DNA of 64,000 nt from Winogradskyella sp. (GTDB lineage: Bacteria > Bacteroidota > Bacteroidia > Flavobacteriales > Flavobacteriaceae): NCBI RefSeq assembly GCF_013213835.1, contig NZ_JABSSU010000004.1, positions 248,001 through 312,000 of the forward strand. The letters run 5' to 3'. The translations under genes were made by a program, and so were the position numbers. Positions 1-7,836 of the stretch are shown piece by piece (positions within the stretch are counted from its first letter, which is position 1; each line of letters starts with the position of its first letter). Under the pieces are notes generated by a model. It was not told the DNA's origin. It was given only the letters and a program-made list of their open reading frames with translations, and made no database searches.

Positions 1-647
1 TCAATTGGGGAGTCTAATACTAATCGTGTCTCAAATGACGCTAAAGGATAATCAATTACACTGTTATTAGTAATTGTAAAGTGATAGTTCACTTGGTCTC
101 CCCAAGCACCAATTGCAGTACCAGGTGAAGGTTGTATTTGTTGATGTGTCACTGTAAAATCTATCAGTACATCTAATACATCAATAGAAATTATGGATTG
201 GTTATTACTGGTATTTGTGTCCGTTGTGCCATTAGGTGGGTTTACTGTTCCGTTAGCAGCGATACCTCCTAAATTTGAAGGCGCCGTAACTATAACCAAT
301 AACTCAACACTAGAGTTATTGGGCATATTAGCAATTGTAGCAGTTAATACATTATCGGTAATATCAATATTTGAAATTTCGGAAGCTCCGTTTGTGTTGT
401 TTTGAGACGCAAAGGAGTTGACGGTTAAGTCATTATCAAAGTCAATGGAAATTGAAGTATCATTAACAGAGTTTCCAGAATTAGAGACTGTTATGAGATA
501 TTGAAAATCTTGAAATATTTCTATTTGAGAAATAGAAGTGCCGCTTAAATTTTGGGCTTCAATTGCAATGGATAAATCTGTAGTTTGACTTTGCAATTGT
601 GTGCAAACGGCAAATAAAACAAATAAACGGTAAAGTTTTCCCAGCAT
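1..647 (-). CDS. Partial secreted protein with repeat-like beta domains (3' end off window)
   Basis: The frame is open on the minus strand from an ATG at 645-647 to the left edge (215 codons), so the C-terminus is missing. The N-terminus is a clear signal peptide: hydrophobic LYRLFVLFAVC followed by a QSQ-type cleavage region near residue 21. The rest is rich in N, S, T and V and lacks cysteine. It alternates beta-strand-like stretches such as FQYLITVSNSGNSVNDTSI and VNYHFTITNNSVIDYPLASF, which resemble the DUF11/CARDB-type repeats common in large flavobacterial T9SS substrates. A C-terminal T9SS signal would lie outside the window. It is divergent from rsmI. The specific function is unknown. 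Confidence 0.75.
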   Translation of the reverse strand, partial: MLGKLYRLFVLFAVCTQLQSQTTDLSIAIEAQNLSGTSISQIEIFQDFQYLITVSNSGNSVNDTSISIDFDNDLTVNSFASQNNTNGASEISNIDITDNVLTATIANMPNNSSVELLVIVTAPSNLGGIAANGTVNPPNGTTDTNTSNNQSIISIDVLDVLIDFTVTHQQIQPSPGTAIGAWGDQVNYHFTITNNSVIDYPLASFETRLVLDSPI

Positions 648-781
648 AAAATAGAGTGAGTATTGTTAAAGTGAACAAATTCAATACTATAACATTTAAA
701 TATATGAATTTCCTAGTAATGAAATCTATTATTTAGATACAGAATTTTCCTAATGGTTGCGTCGAGAAACTGAAAAGATTG

Positions 782-789
782 TAAATTTG
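782..789 (+). promoter_or_regulatory. -7 box of rsmI promoter
   Basis: TAAATTTG matches the Bacteroidota -7 consensus TAnnTTTG, 19 bp before the rsmI ATG. A TTG at 757-759 is a possible -33 element with a 22-bp spacer. Confidence 0.5.
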
Positions 790-808
790 ATTACATATAA
801 ACCTCATT

Positions 809-1477
809 ATGAAGTTATTTCTGGTACCAACGCCAATAGGAAATTTAAAAGACATTACGTTTAGAGCAATTGAAGTTTTAAATAAAGTTGACTTGATTTT
901 AGCTGAAGACACTAGAACTTCAGGAAAGCTTCTTAAGCATTTTGAAATCACCACTCAAATGCAAAGCCATCACATGCATAATGAGCATAAAATGGTCAAC
1001 GGACTTATTAATAAATTACAGTCGGGAATGTCTATTGCATTAATAAGTGATGCTGGCACACCAGCCATTTCAGATCCTGGTTTTTTATTGGTACGTGCAT
1101 GTGTTGAACATAATATTGAGATTGAGTGTTTACCTGGCGCTACAGCTTTTGTACCAGCATTAGTTAACAGTGGTTTACCAAATGACAAATTTGTATTTGA
1201 AGGTTTTTTACCAGTAAAAAAAGGACGCCAAACTCGACTAAAACTTTTAGCAGAAGAAAGCAGAACCATGGTGTTTTACGAAAGCCCGCACAAATTGGTG
1301 AAGACTTTAGGACATTTCTACGAATATTTTGGTGAAGATAGATTAGTTTCTGTGTCTAGAGAGTTGACAAAACTCTATGAAGAAACCATAAGAGGAACCG
1401 CGAAAGAGGTTTTAGAATATTACTCTTCTAAACCACCTAAAGGTGAAATTGTTATTGTGGTTGCTGGGAAAAAATAA
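809..1477 (+). CDS. rsmI: 16S rRNA (cytidine-1402-2'-O)-methyltransferase RsmI
   Basis: The 222-aa protein is a SAM-dependent tetrapyrrole-methylase-fold enzyme that 2'-O-methylates C1402 in the decoding centre of 16S rRNA. Family landmarks are the N-terminal PTPIGNLKDIT, the AEDTRTSGKLL segment, SDAGTPAISDPG with the SAM-binding loop, and LPGATAFVPALVNSGLP followed by FYESPHKL. It is shorter than E. coli RsmI (about 286 aa) and lacks the C-terminal extension, which is usual in Bacteroidota. The ATG lies 19 bp after a TAnnTTTG box. The glycosylase gene follows after 18 bp. Confidence 0.93.
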   Translation: MKLFLVPTPIGNLKDITFRAIEVLNKVDLILAEDTRTSGKLLKHFEITTQMQSHHMHNEHKMVNGLINKLQSGMSIALISDAGTPAISDPGFLLVRACVEHNIEIECLPGATAFVPALVNSGLPNDKFVFEGFLPVKKGRQTRLKLLAEESRTMVFYESPHKLVKTLGHFYEYFGEDRLVSVSRELTKLYEETIRGTAKEVLEYYSSKPPKGEIVIVVAGKK

Positions 1478-1495
1478 GTTGTCATTCAAAACAAA

Positions 1496-2065
1496 GTGAA
1501 GAATCTTTTAAATGACATCGAAAAGTGCATTATATGCAAAGCACATTTACCGCTAAGACCAAGACCTGTAGTTACTGCAGATGTTTCATCTAAAATTGTA
1601 ATTATCGGACAAGCACCAGGAACAAGAGTTCACCAATCTGGTATACCATGGAATGATCAAAGTGGTAAAAAATTGAGACAATGGTTAGGTGTTACAGATG
1701 AACAATTTTATAACACTAAAAACTTCGCAATTATCCCAATGGGTTTCTGTTACCCAGGAAAGGCAAAAACAGGAGATTTACCACCAAGACCAGAATGCGC
1801 TCCGCAATGGCACAAACCCTTATTTGATCGAATGCCTAATGTAGAATTAGTGATTCTAATAGGTGCTTACGCGCAGAACTACTATTTAAAAGATAAAAAA
1901 ACATTAACAGAACGTGTTGGTGATTATAAGACCTATTTACCAAAGTATTTCCCTATACCGCATCCATCACCAACTAATCGTTTTTGGCGAGCTAAAAATC
2001 CGTGGTTTGAAGAGTTGATTGTGTCAGATTTACAGGAAATGGTAAAGGAATTAATTACGAATTAA
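1496..2065 (+). CDS. Uracil-DNA glycosylase family protein with Fe-S cysteines
   Basis: This 189-aa protein belongs to the UDG superfamily (family 4-like), which removes uracil from DNA in base excision repair. The GQAPGTRVHQSGIPW motif (from about residue 38) corresponds to the uracil/water-activating loop, and HPSPTNRFW is the C-terminal catalytic/intercalating motif. C11, C14, C85 and C101 give the C-x2-C...C-x15-C spacing expected for the [4Fe-4S] cluster of family 4 enzymes. No in-frame ATG exists between the preceding rsmI stop and the first conserved residues, so the start is a GTG. It lies 18 bp downstream of rsmI and is probably cotranscribed. Confidence 0.85.
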   Translation: MKNLLNDIEKCIICKAHLPLRPRPVVTADVSSKIVIIGQAPGTRVHQSGIPWNDQSGKKLRQWLGVTDEQFYNTKNFAIIPMGFCYPGKAKTGDLPPRPECAPQWHKPLFDRMPNVELVILIGAYAQNYYLKDKKTLTERVGDYKTYLPKYFPIPHPSPTNRFWRAKNPWFEELIVSDLQEMVKELITN

Positions 2066-2094
2066 AAAAACCTCACCATTTTTTGGCAAGGTTT
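2064..2094 (-). terminator. Intrinsic terminator of the AhpD-like gene
   Basis: On the minus strand, a 10-bp stem (AAACCT paired with AGGTTT, extended by two G-U and two G-C pairs) is followed by seven T residues. It lies about 75 bp beyond the AhpD-like stop codon and immediately after the glycosylase stop on the other strand. Confidence 0.6.
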
Positions 2095-2135
2095 AGTCTT
2101 ATAAATCTAAAAGTCAAGATTCCTGCTGTAGTTTA

Positions 2136-2155
2136 TCTTGAGCGAAGTCGAAAGA
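2136..2155. repeat. Degenerate flavobacterial intergenic palindrome
   Basis: TCTTGAGCGAAGTCGAAAGA is an imperfect palindrome of a kind often dispersed between flavobacterial genes. The neighbouring stretch at 2118-2128 (AGATTCCTGCT) resembles half of the REP-like repeat at 57440-57514. It lies between two convergent genes. Confidence 0.45.
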
Positions 2156-2168
2156 CATGAAAGACAAT

Positions 2169-2771
2169 TTAATATTTTGTACCGTCGTGCTTTCCTTTTT
2201 TCCAACCGTGTTTACCTAGATATTGGTCAGCACTTTCCACAGCACCAGTTTCAATATCAGTTCCCATAGAATCATTCCAACGGTTGAGGTATCCAAACAA
2301 AGAAATTACGCCAAGCATTTCTACAATTTCACCTTCATTCCAATGCTCGTATAAGCGTTGTTTTATTTCGGCATCAACAGCATTAGGCACTTGGCTCGCA
2401 GCCAAACTAAAATCTAATGCAGCACGTTCCGCCTCTGAAAATGCTGGATGCGTTCTATATTCCCAAATATTATCTAACTGTTCTTGTTCTGCACCATAGC
2501 GTTCTGCAGCTCTAATGGCATGCGCTTGACAATAACGGCAACCTGTGGCGTTGCTACTAACCCAAGCAATCATACGTTTTAGTGCAGAAGTTACTCGACC
2601 TTCGTTTGCCATAACGGCTTTGTTGAGGTTAATAAACGCTTTACTAATTGCGGGTCTGCGTTGCATAGTTAATACCGAATTAGGGCAAAAACCAAGCGTT
2701 TCATTAAAGAATTCTGCAAGTTCTTTAGTTTCTAAATCGTGTTCTGGAGATAAAGGTGTTACTAATGCCAT
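2169..2771 (-). CDS. Carboxymuconolactone decarboxylase/AhpD-like peroxidase-related protein
   Basis: The protein is 200 aa from the preferred ATG at 2771. An upstream ATG at 2822 would add 17 non-conserved residues. It has an all-helical AhpD-like fold with the redox motif C78-R-Y-C81 followed by H84 in the context SNATGCRYCQAHAI, as expected for peroxidase-related CMD proteins. These are thought to act in thiol-dependent peroxide or alkyl-hydroperoxide reduction; the substrate here is not identifiable. It is divergent from an OsmC-family peroxidase gene, suggesting a shared oxidative-stress context. Confidence 0.8.
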   Translation of the reverse strand: MALVTPLSPEHDLETKELAEFFNETLGFCPNSVLTMQRRPAISKAFINLNKAVMANEGRVTSALKRMIAWVSSNATGCRYCQAHAIRAAERYGAEQEQLDNIWEYRTHPAFSEAERAALDFSLAASQVPNAVDAEIKQRLYEHWNEGEIVEMLGVISLFGYLNRWNDSMGTDIETGAVESADQYLGKHGWKKGKHDGTKY

Positions 2772-2837
2772 AGTTATTTTTTTAGTGGTATTTTTGAATG
2801 TACAAGATAAAGGTTCTAACATTTAAACTGAAACAAA

Positions 2838-3275
2838 ATGGCAGATAAAGTAACAACACATTGGCAAGGTGGATTAACTTTTGAATCGGATAATCCTAGC
2901 GGAAAGTTTGTAAAAATGGACACAACTATTGATGGACAAGAAGAACGACATGGCTTATCACCCAAAGCAATGATGCTATCCTCTTTAGCTGGCTGTTCTG
3001 CTTTAGATGTGATCTCGATTTTAAATAAAATGAACGAAGAGATTGACGATTTTAAGATTGAAGTTACAGGCGACCTTACTGATGAGCATCCTAAATATTA
3101 CCATTCTGTTGATGTTGAATATCATTTTTATGGTTCTGATTTAAATAAGAAAAAATGCGATCGCGCGGTGCAATTATCTGTAGAAAAGTACTGCGGTGTT
3201 ATGGAAATGTTTAGACAGTTTGCTGAAGTAAAAACGAGTATTCATTACCATATTGGTACAACACGAAACGTTTAA
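2838..3275 (+). CDS. OsmC family peroxiredoxin-like protein
   Basis: This 145-aa OsmC/Ohr-fold protein carries the two family cysteines at C53 (SLAGCSALDV) and C119 (VEKYCGVMEM), the pair used to reduce organic hydroperoxides in OsmC/Ohr enzymes. The preceding ERHGLSPKAMMLSSLAGC is the typical OsmC lead-in to the first catalytic cysteine. It resembles the YhfA-like OsmC branch rather than true Ohr; this is an inference from the motif context. It is divergent from the AhpD-like gene, with only 66 bp between the start codons. Confidence 0.85.
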   Translation: MADKVTTHWQGGLTFESDNPSGKFVKMDTTIDGQEERHGLSPKAMMLSSLAGCSALDVISILNKMNEEIDDFKIEVTGDLTDEHPKYYHSVDVEYHFYGSDLNKKKCDRAVQLSVEKYCGVMEMFRQFAEVKTSIHYHIGTTRNV

Positions 3276-3353
3276 GTTACCTTTTATGGAGTTTGAATAA
3301 AATCAATTTAGAAGAGAACTAATTGCTAATGCCTAATTACTCATAACTAAAAA

Positions 3354-5045
3354 ATGCGTTGGACACTTAAGCCAAAACCTGAAGCAACAAAAATAACTGA
3401 ACTTAAAGATGTACTTAAAGTTGATGATGTAGTAGCGACTTTATTATTGCAACGTGGCATTGAGACTTATGATGCGGCAAAGACCTTCTTTAGACCAAGT
3501 TTTGATGATTTACACAATCCATTCTTAATGAAAGACATGGATATAGCTGTGGCAAGAATAGAAAAGGCTATTGAAGAATACGAGAATATTTTGGTTTATG
3601 GAGATTATGACGTTGATGGTACAACATCAGTAGCGTTAATGTCGTCGTATTTAAAAACAAGAACAGATACTGTGGCGACCTATATTCCAGATCGTTACGA
3701 AGAAGGTTATGGTGTGTCTTATCAAGGTATTGACTTTGCTCATGACAATGGTTTCACGCTCATTATAGCTTTAGATTGTGGCATCAAAGCTATCGAAAAA
3801 GTAGCTTACGCTAAAGAAAAAGGGATTGATTTTATTATTTGCGATCATCACAGACCAGGAGACAATATTCCAGATGCTGTAGCGGTTTTAGATCCTAAAA
3901 GAGCAGATTGTGAATATCCATTTAAAGAACTTTGTGGTTGTGGTGTTGGCTTTAAACTCATTACTGCATTAGCTTCAAACCAAGGTCAAAAGGTTGAAGA
4001 TTTAGTAGAATATCTCGATTTGGTAGCGACAGCTATTGGTGCTGATATTGTCCCAATTGTTGATGAAAATAGAGCTCTAGCATATTTTGGATTACAGGTC
4101 ATAAATACCAATCCAAGACCAGGCATGAAAGCTATAATTGCTGAAGTCAAAAAAGATAAACTCACCATTACAGACGTTGTATTTATAATTGCACCACGCA
4201 TTAATGCAGCAGGAAGAATGAAACATGGTAATCATGCTGTAACCTTATTAACTGAAACTGATTTTAATCTCGCGGCACAATATGCTGTAGATATAGATGT
4301 CTTTAATACAGACCGAAGAGAAACAGATCAACGAATTACCGAAGAAGCTTTATTAAAGATTGAAGAAGCTAAAGAACAAGATCGATTTACAACCGTAGTT
4401 TATGATGAGCATTGGCATAAAGGAGTTATAGGAATTGTAGCTTCTAGATTAACCGAAACTTATTATAGACCAACATTAGTATTCACAAAAAGTGGAGATA
4501 AACTGGCGGCTTCTGCAAGATCCGTCAAAGGGTTTGATGTATATAATGCATTAGAAGCATGTTCGGAATATATAGAACAATTTGGAGGTCATAAATATGC
4601 CGCAGGTTTAACCTTATTGCCAGAGAATTACGAAGCATTTAAGGCAAAGTTTGAAGAAGTTGTAAAGGAAACTATAGACCCAAAATTATTAACACCAGAG
4701 CTGAAGGTAGATTTAAAGATAAACCTTAGTCAAGTTGATAATAAATTAATGCGTATTATACGTCAGTTTGCGCCTTTTGGTCCAGGAAATATGACTCCGG
4801 TTTTTATGACGCAAGACGTAAAAGACACAGGTTGGGGAAAATGTGTTGGTGAAGATGATAAGCATATCCGTTTTACAGCAAGGCAAAACCCAAAGGATAA
4901 CATTGTTTGTATTGGTTTTGGTTTAGGTGATAAAATCGATATTATTAAAAATAGAAAACCATTTGATATTGCTTTTACAGTTGACGAAAACCATTGGAAT
5001 GGTCATACAAGCTTGCAGTTAAAACTCAAAGACATTAAAGAATAA
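3354..5045 (+). CDS. recJ: Single-stranded-DNA-specific exonuclease RecJ
   Basis: The 563-aa protein is the 5'-3' ssDNA exonuclease of recombination and mismatch repair. DHH-phosphoesterase motifs are present in order: YGDYDVDGTTSVAL (motif I), ALDCG, CDHHRPGD (the DHH signature, motif III), then the DHHA1 domain with AASARSVKGFDVYNAL and GGHKYAAGLTL. A C-terminal OB-like domain follows. Length and order match bacterial RecJ. The MFS gene begins one base after the stop, so the two are probably cotranscribed. Confidence 0.95.
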   Translation: MRWTLKPKPEATKITELKDVLKVDDVVATLLLQRGIETYDAAKTFFRPSFDDLHNPFLMKDMDIAVARIEKAIEEYENILVYGDYDVDGTTSVALMSSYLKTRTDTVATYIPDRYEEGYGVSYQGIDFAHDNGFTLIIALDCGIKAIEKVAYAKEKGIDFIICDHHRPGDNIPDAVAVLDPKRADCEYPFKELCGCGVGFKLITALASNQGQKVEDLVEYLDLVATAIGADIVPIVDENRALAYFGLQVINTNPRPGMKAIIAEVKKDKLTITDVVFIIAPRINAAGRMKHGNHAVTLLTETDFNLAAQYAVDIDVFNTDRRETDQRITEEALLKIEEAKEQDRFTTVVYDEHWHKGVIGIVASRLTETYYRPTLVFTKSGDKLAASARSVKGFDVYNALEACSEYIEQFGGHKYAAGLTLLPENYEAFKAKFEEVVKETIDPKLLTPELKVDLKINLSQVDNKLMRIIRQFAPFGPGNMTPVFMTQDVKDTGWGKCVGEDDKHIRFTARQNPKDNIVCIGFGLGDKIDIIKNRKPFDIAFTVDENHWNGHTSLQLKLKDIKE

Positions 5046-5046
5046 A

Positions 5047-6321
5047 ATGCAAAAACTAGATCCATACGCAGCACTTAGAATAAGAGAGTTTAATATTTTT
5101 CTAATAGTAAGATTTGCCTTGGTTATTGGTTGGTCTATGCAGTTTTTAGTAATCGAATGGCAAGTTTATGATATCACAAACGATAAATTAAGTTTAGCAA
5201 TTATTGGCGCTTGCGAGTTTTTACCAGCCTTTTTTTTAGCGCCATTTGCTGGTCATATTGTAGATAAAAAGGAAAAGCGTAATCTTTTTACGTTATGTAT
5301 AGCGTTATTTTCATTAATTAGTTTTGGGCTTTATTGGTTGACTTCTGAAACCGTTGAGTCTAATTGGGAGACTAAAAACATTCTATTTGGGATATATGGT
5401 TTAGTCTTTTTTGGTGGTATACTTAGAGCATTTTTTGGGCCTACTATATTCTCACTTATTGCATTGCTTGTCCCAAAATCAGTTTATCCAAATGCAGCAA
5501 CTTGGAGCAGTAGTACTTGGAAAGGAGCTGCCGTATTAGGTTCGCTAACAAGTGGTTTTTTAATTGCTTGGATTGGAGTACACAATACTTTAGGTATTGT
5601 ATTTATATTGGTAATGATTTCCTTAATATTAGTTCTGCAAATAAAGCAAAAACCAATTATGAATGAAGCGGCCAATGAATCTGTAAAGGAAAGTTTAAAG
5701 TCTGGAATTAAGTTTGTGTTTAATGATAAGGTAATCTTAGGAGCACTTACTTTAGATATGATAGCTGTTTTATTTGGTGGAGCAGTAGCCATTTTCACTA
5801 TATTTGCTAAAGATATTTTTGAGAATGGACCAAAAGGGTTAAGTATATTAAATGCGTCACTCTCATTGGGAAGTATTTTAACTATGTTAGCGACTACTTA
5901 TATTCCTATTACTAAAAATACTGGGAAAAAGTTATTAATAGCGGTTTTTGGTTTTGGACTAAGTATGATTGTTTTTGGGGCATCAAAACTGTTTTGGCTT
6001 AGTGTAACAGCAATATTTATAGCTGGAGTTTTTGATGGTATTTCTATGGTCGTACGTCAGACGATATTACAACTTAAAACACCAGATGATATGAGAGGTC
6101 GTGTTGGTGCTGTTAACTCTATGTTTGTAGGTTCTTCTAATGAATTGGGTGCTGTAGAAAGTGGTATTGCAGCCAAGATTTTTGGCGCACCTTTAGCCGT
6201 AATACTTGGCGGAACTGTAACATTGCTTACAGTAATTACAATGAGTCTTACAAATAAACCACTCAGAGAATTAGACCTCAGAGATGATGTCCAGGAACAT
6301 TATGACGATGTCACGTCTTAG
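5047..6321 (+). CDS. MFS transporter (DHA3/EntS-like)
   Basis: The 424-aa polytopic inner-membrane protein has about 12 hydrophobic segments and the MFS loop motif after the second helix (GHIVDKKEKRNLF), resembling the MFS_3/EntS-type exporters. The C-terminal half contains DDMRGRVGAVNSMFVGSSNELGA, typical of that branch. The substrate cannot be predicted. The ATG follows the recJ stop by one base. Its TAG stop overlaps the TAA of the convergent LpxH-like gene (shared bases 6318-6321). Confidence 0.85.
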   Translation: MQKLDPYAALRIREFNIFLIVRFALVIGWSMQFLVIEWQVYDITNDKLSLAIIGACEFLPAFFLAPFAGHIVDKKEKRNLFTLCIALFSLISFGLYWLTSETVESNWETKNILFGIYGLVFFGGILRAFFGPTIFSLIALLVPKSVYPNAATWSSSTWKGAAVLGSLTSGFLIAWIGVHNTLGIVFILVMISLILVLQIKQKPIMNEAANESVKESLKSGIKFVFNDKVILGALTLDMIAVLFGGAVAIFTIFAKDIFENGPKGLSILNASLSLGSILTMLATTYIPITKNTGKKLLIAVFGFGLSMIVFGASKLFWLSVTAIFIAGVFDGISMVVRQTILQLKTPDDMRGRVGAVNSMFVGSSNELGAVESGIAAKIFGAPLAVILGGTVTLLTVITMSLTNKPLRELDLRDDVQEHYDDVTS

Positions 6322-7091
6322 TATTTTTTAAGCTCTAGTTTTTCTCCATTAAAAACACCATAAGTATAATATTGTACCCAATCACCAAGGTTCATATATT
6401 TAGAATCTTCTTTTAGAGGTATTTCAAGTGGTAAGTGTCTATGACCAAAAATGAAATAATCTCTATGTTTTTCTGACAATTTTCTTTTTGAATATTGCGC
6501 TAACCATTCATTCTCTTCTCCTAAGAATTTGGCATCATCATCACCAGAAATGAGTTTGTTTTTAACGGACATATATTGTGCAATTCTTACCCCAATGTCT
6601 GGATGCAACCATCTAAATAGCCATTGAAAAACTGGGTTTGTAAACACCTTTTTCATTCGCTTAAAGCCTTTGTCACCAGGGCCAAGACCATCACCATGAC
6701 CAATAAAGAATAATTTATTATTAATTGAGAATTCTTGTGGTTTGTGGAAGACTGGAATATTTAGTTCTTTTTCAAAATAACCACTCATCCATAAATCATG
6801 ATTACCAACAAAAAAGTATATCGGAATACCAGAATCGCTTATTTCAGCGAGTTTTCCTAGAGTTCTAATAAAGCCTTTGGGAACAACAGTTTTATATTCA
6901 AACCAAAAATCGAATAAATCACCTAACAGAAAAATAGCTGCTGCATCTTGTTTTACTTCATCTAACCAAGCTACAAACTTCTTTTCGCGTGGTAATGATG
7001 CCTCATGAGTAGGTGCACCTAAATGATTGTCTGAAGAAAAATAAATCTTCTTTCCTTGTGGTAAATCTATATGGTGTATATTCTTATTCAT
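6318..7091 (-). CDS. LpxH-like UDP-2,3-diacylglucosamine diphosphatase family phosphoesterase
   Basis: The calcineurin-like metallophosphoesterase is 257 aa from the ATG at 7091; an upstream ATG at 7115 lies inside queD and adds eight non-conserved residues. Metal-binding motifs run SDNHLG (20-25), GDLFDFWFE (57 on), GNHD (96-99), HGDGLGPGDKGFK and FGHRH. The SDxHLG/GDLFDFW pattern is the LpxH-type signature of lipid A synthesis, where the enzyme hydrolyses UDP-diacylglucosamine to lipid X. Assignment to LpxH itself is likely but not proven. The start overlaps the queD stop by 8 bp, indicating translational coupling. Confidence 0.8.
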   Translation of the reverse strand: MNKNIHHIDLPQGKKIYFSSDNHLGAPTHEASLPREKKFVAWLDEVKQDAAAIFLLGDLFDFWFEYKTVVPKGFIRTLGKLAEISDSGIPIYFFVGNHDLWMSGYFEKELNIPVFHKPQEFSINNKLFFIGHGDGLGPGDKGFKRMKKVFTNPVFQWLFRWLHPDIGVRIAQYMSVKNKLISGDDDAKFLGEENEWLAQYSKRKLSEKHRDYFIFGHRHLPLEIPLKEDSKYMNLGDWVQYYTYGVFNGEKLELKKY

Positions 7092-7536
7092 TGTCAGAGG
7101 CAAACCATTCAGCAAAACTGCTAGCCGTTTCTCTGAGCCTCAAGGAATGTAAAGTTAAATGTTCTGGTAAACGCGATTTTATTTTATCTGCAAAATCTAT
7201 AATCATATTTTCGGTAGTAGGTTGGTAATCTACTAATAAGATATGATGGCCTAAATCAATGAGATTTTGAGCAAGTTCTTTATGAGGTGTATTTTGATTA
7301 AAAACCATAGAATGATCAAATACATCTACGATTTCATCGTTCACTATTTTTTTTAAATCTCCAAAATCTATAACCATGCCACATTTTACATTCGTTGTGT
7401 CCGAAATAGGTTCGCCTATAACCGTAACATCTAAATGGTAACTATGCCCATGAAGATTTTTACATTTTCCGTCATAATTATGAAGCGCATGACCAGCTTC
7501 AAAAGAAAATTGCTTTGTAATTCTTACTTTGCTCAT
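7084..7536 (-). CDS. queD: 6-carboxytetrahydropterin synthase QueD family
   Basis: This 150-aa T-fold enzyme is of the 6-pyruvoyl-tetrahydropterin synthase family, which makes 6-carboxy-5,6,7,8-tetrahydropterin in queuosine/7-deazaguanine synthesis. Zinc ligands are visible as FSFEAGHAL (first His) and NLHGHSYHL (two His). GMVIDFGDLK, FDHSMVFN and the C-terminal LRETASSFAEW are also characteristic. Its ATG shares one base with the stop of a 32-aa membrane-protein gene upstream, and the LpxH-like start overlaps its 3' end. Confidence 0.9.
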   Translation of the reverse strand: MSKVRITKQFSFEAGHALHNYDGKCKNLHGHSYHLDVTVIGEPISDTTNVKCGMVIDFGDLKKIVNDEIVDVFDHSMVFNQNTPHKELAQNLIDLGHHILLVDYQPTTENMIIDFADKIKSRLPEHLTLHSLRLRETASSFAEWFASDNE

Positions 7537-7634
7537 TACCTTCTTTTATTTCTGTTATAAAAATAAACTACTACTAATACTACACCTAGTATTAGAAATA
7601 AACCATTTCCTCCTAAAAAGTTAAGAATATCCAT
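7536..7634 (-). CDS. 32-aa single-pass membrane microprotein
   Basis: This small frame encodes one hydrophobic helix (GLFLILGVVLVVVYFY) followed by the basic tail NRNKRR. That is a positive-inside arrangement for an N-out single-span protein. The ATG is one base after the stop of the 59-aa gene, and its TAA overlaps the queD ATG (TAATG), a classic translational-coupling arrangement. No family is recognised. Junction geometry and coherent topology support it being real, although it is very short. Confidence 0.6.
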   Translation of the reverse strand: MDILNFLGGNGLFLILGVVLVVVYFYNRNKRR

Positions 7635-7635
7635 C

Positions 7636-7815
7636 TTACTCGTCGTTTAATCTTTTCTTATTATATCTGTAAATGAGATAAGCTATAATTACCAATACCA
7701 CAAACGGTAACATTGAACCAATAAAAACACCGATACCATAACTACTGTCAGGTGCGTCTTTTAGCTTTTCCTCAATGTTTGAGTCTTGTAATAGTGTGAT
7801 TAGAAAATACATCAT
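7636..7815 (-). CDS. 59-aa single-pass membrane protein
   Basis: The gene opens with two consecutive ATGs (7815 or 7812) and encodes an acidic/polar N-terminus (QDSNIEEKLKDAPDSS), a transmembrane helix (IGSMLPFVVLVIIAYLIY) and a short basic tail (RYNKKRLNDE). It heads a minus-strand operon: 59-aa protein, 32-aa protein, queD, LpxH-like. Spacings are 1 bp, -1 bp and -8 bp. No homologous family is recognised. Function is unknown; the context is a cell-envelope and queuosine cluster. Confidence 0.65.
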   Translation of the reverse strand: MMYFLITLLQDSNIEEKLKDAPDSSYGIGVFIGSMLPFVVLVIIAYLIYRYNKKRLNDE

Positions 7816-7836
7816 TTTCAGAAACTTTCGCCAAAT

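Noticed and set aside
193..405. 70-codon plus-strand frame near the left edge
   Set aside because: It is antisense to a longer minus-strand frame (1-647) that has a signal peptide and continues to the window edge; the plus frame has no family features.
7013..7228. 71-codon plus-strand frame across the LpxH-like/queD junction
   Set aside because: It spans two well-supported minus-strand genes and matches no family.
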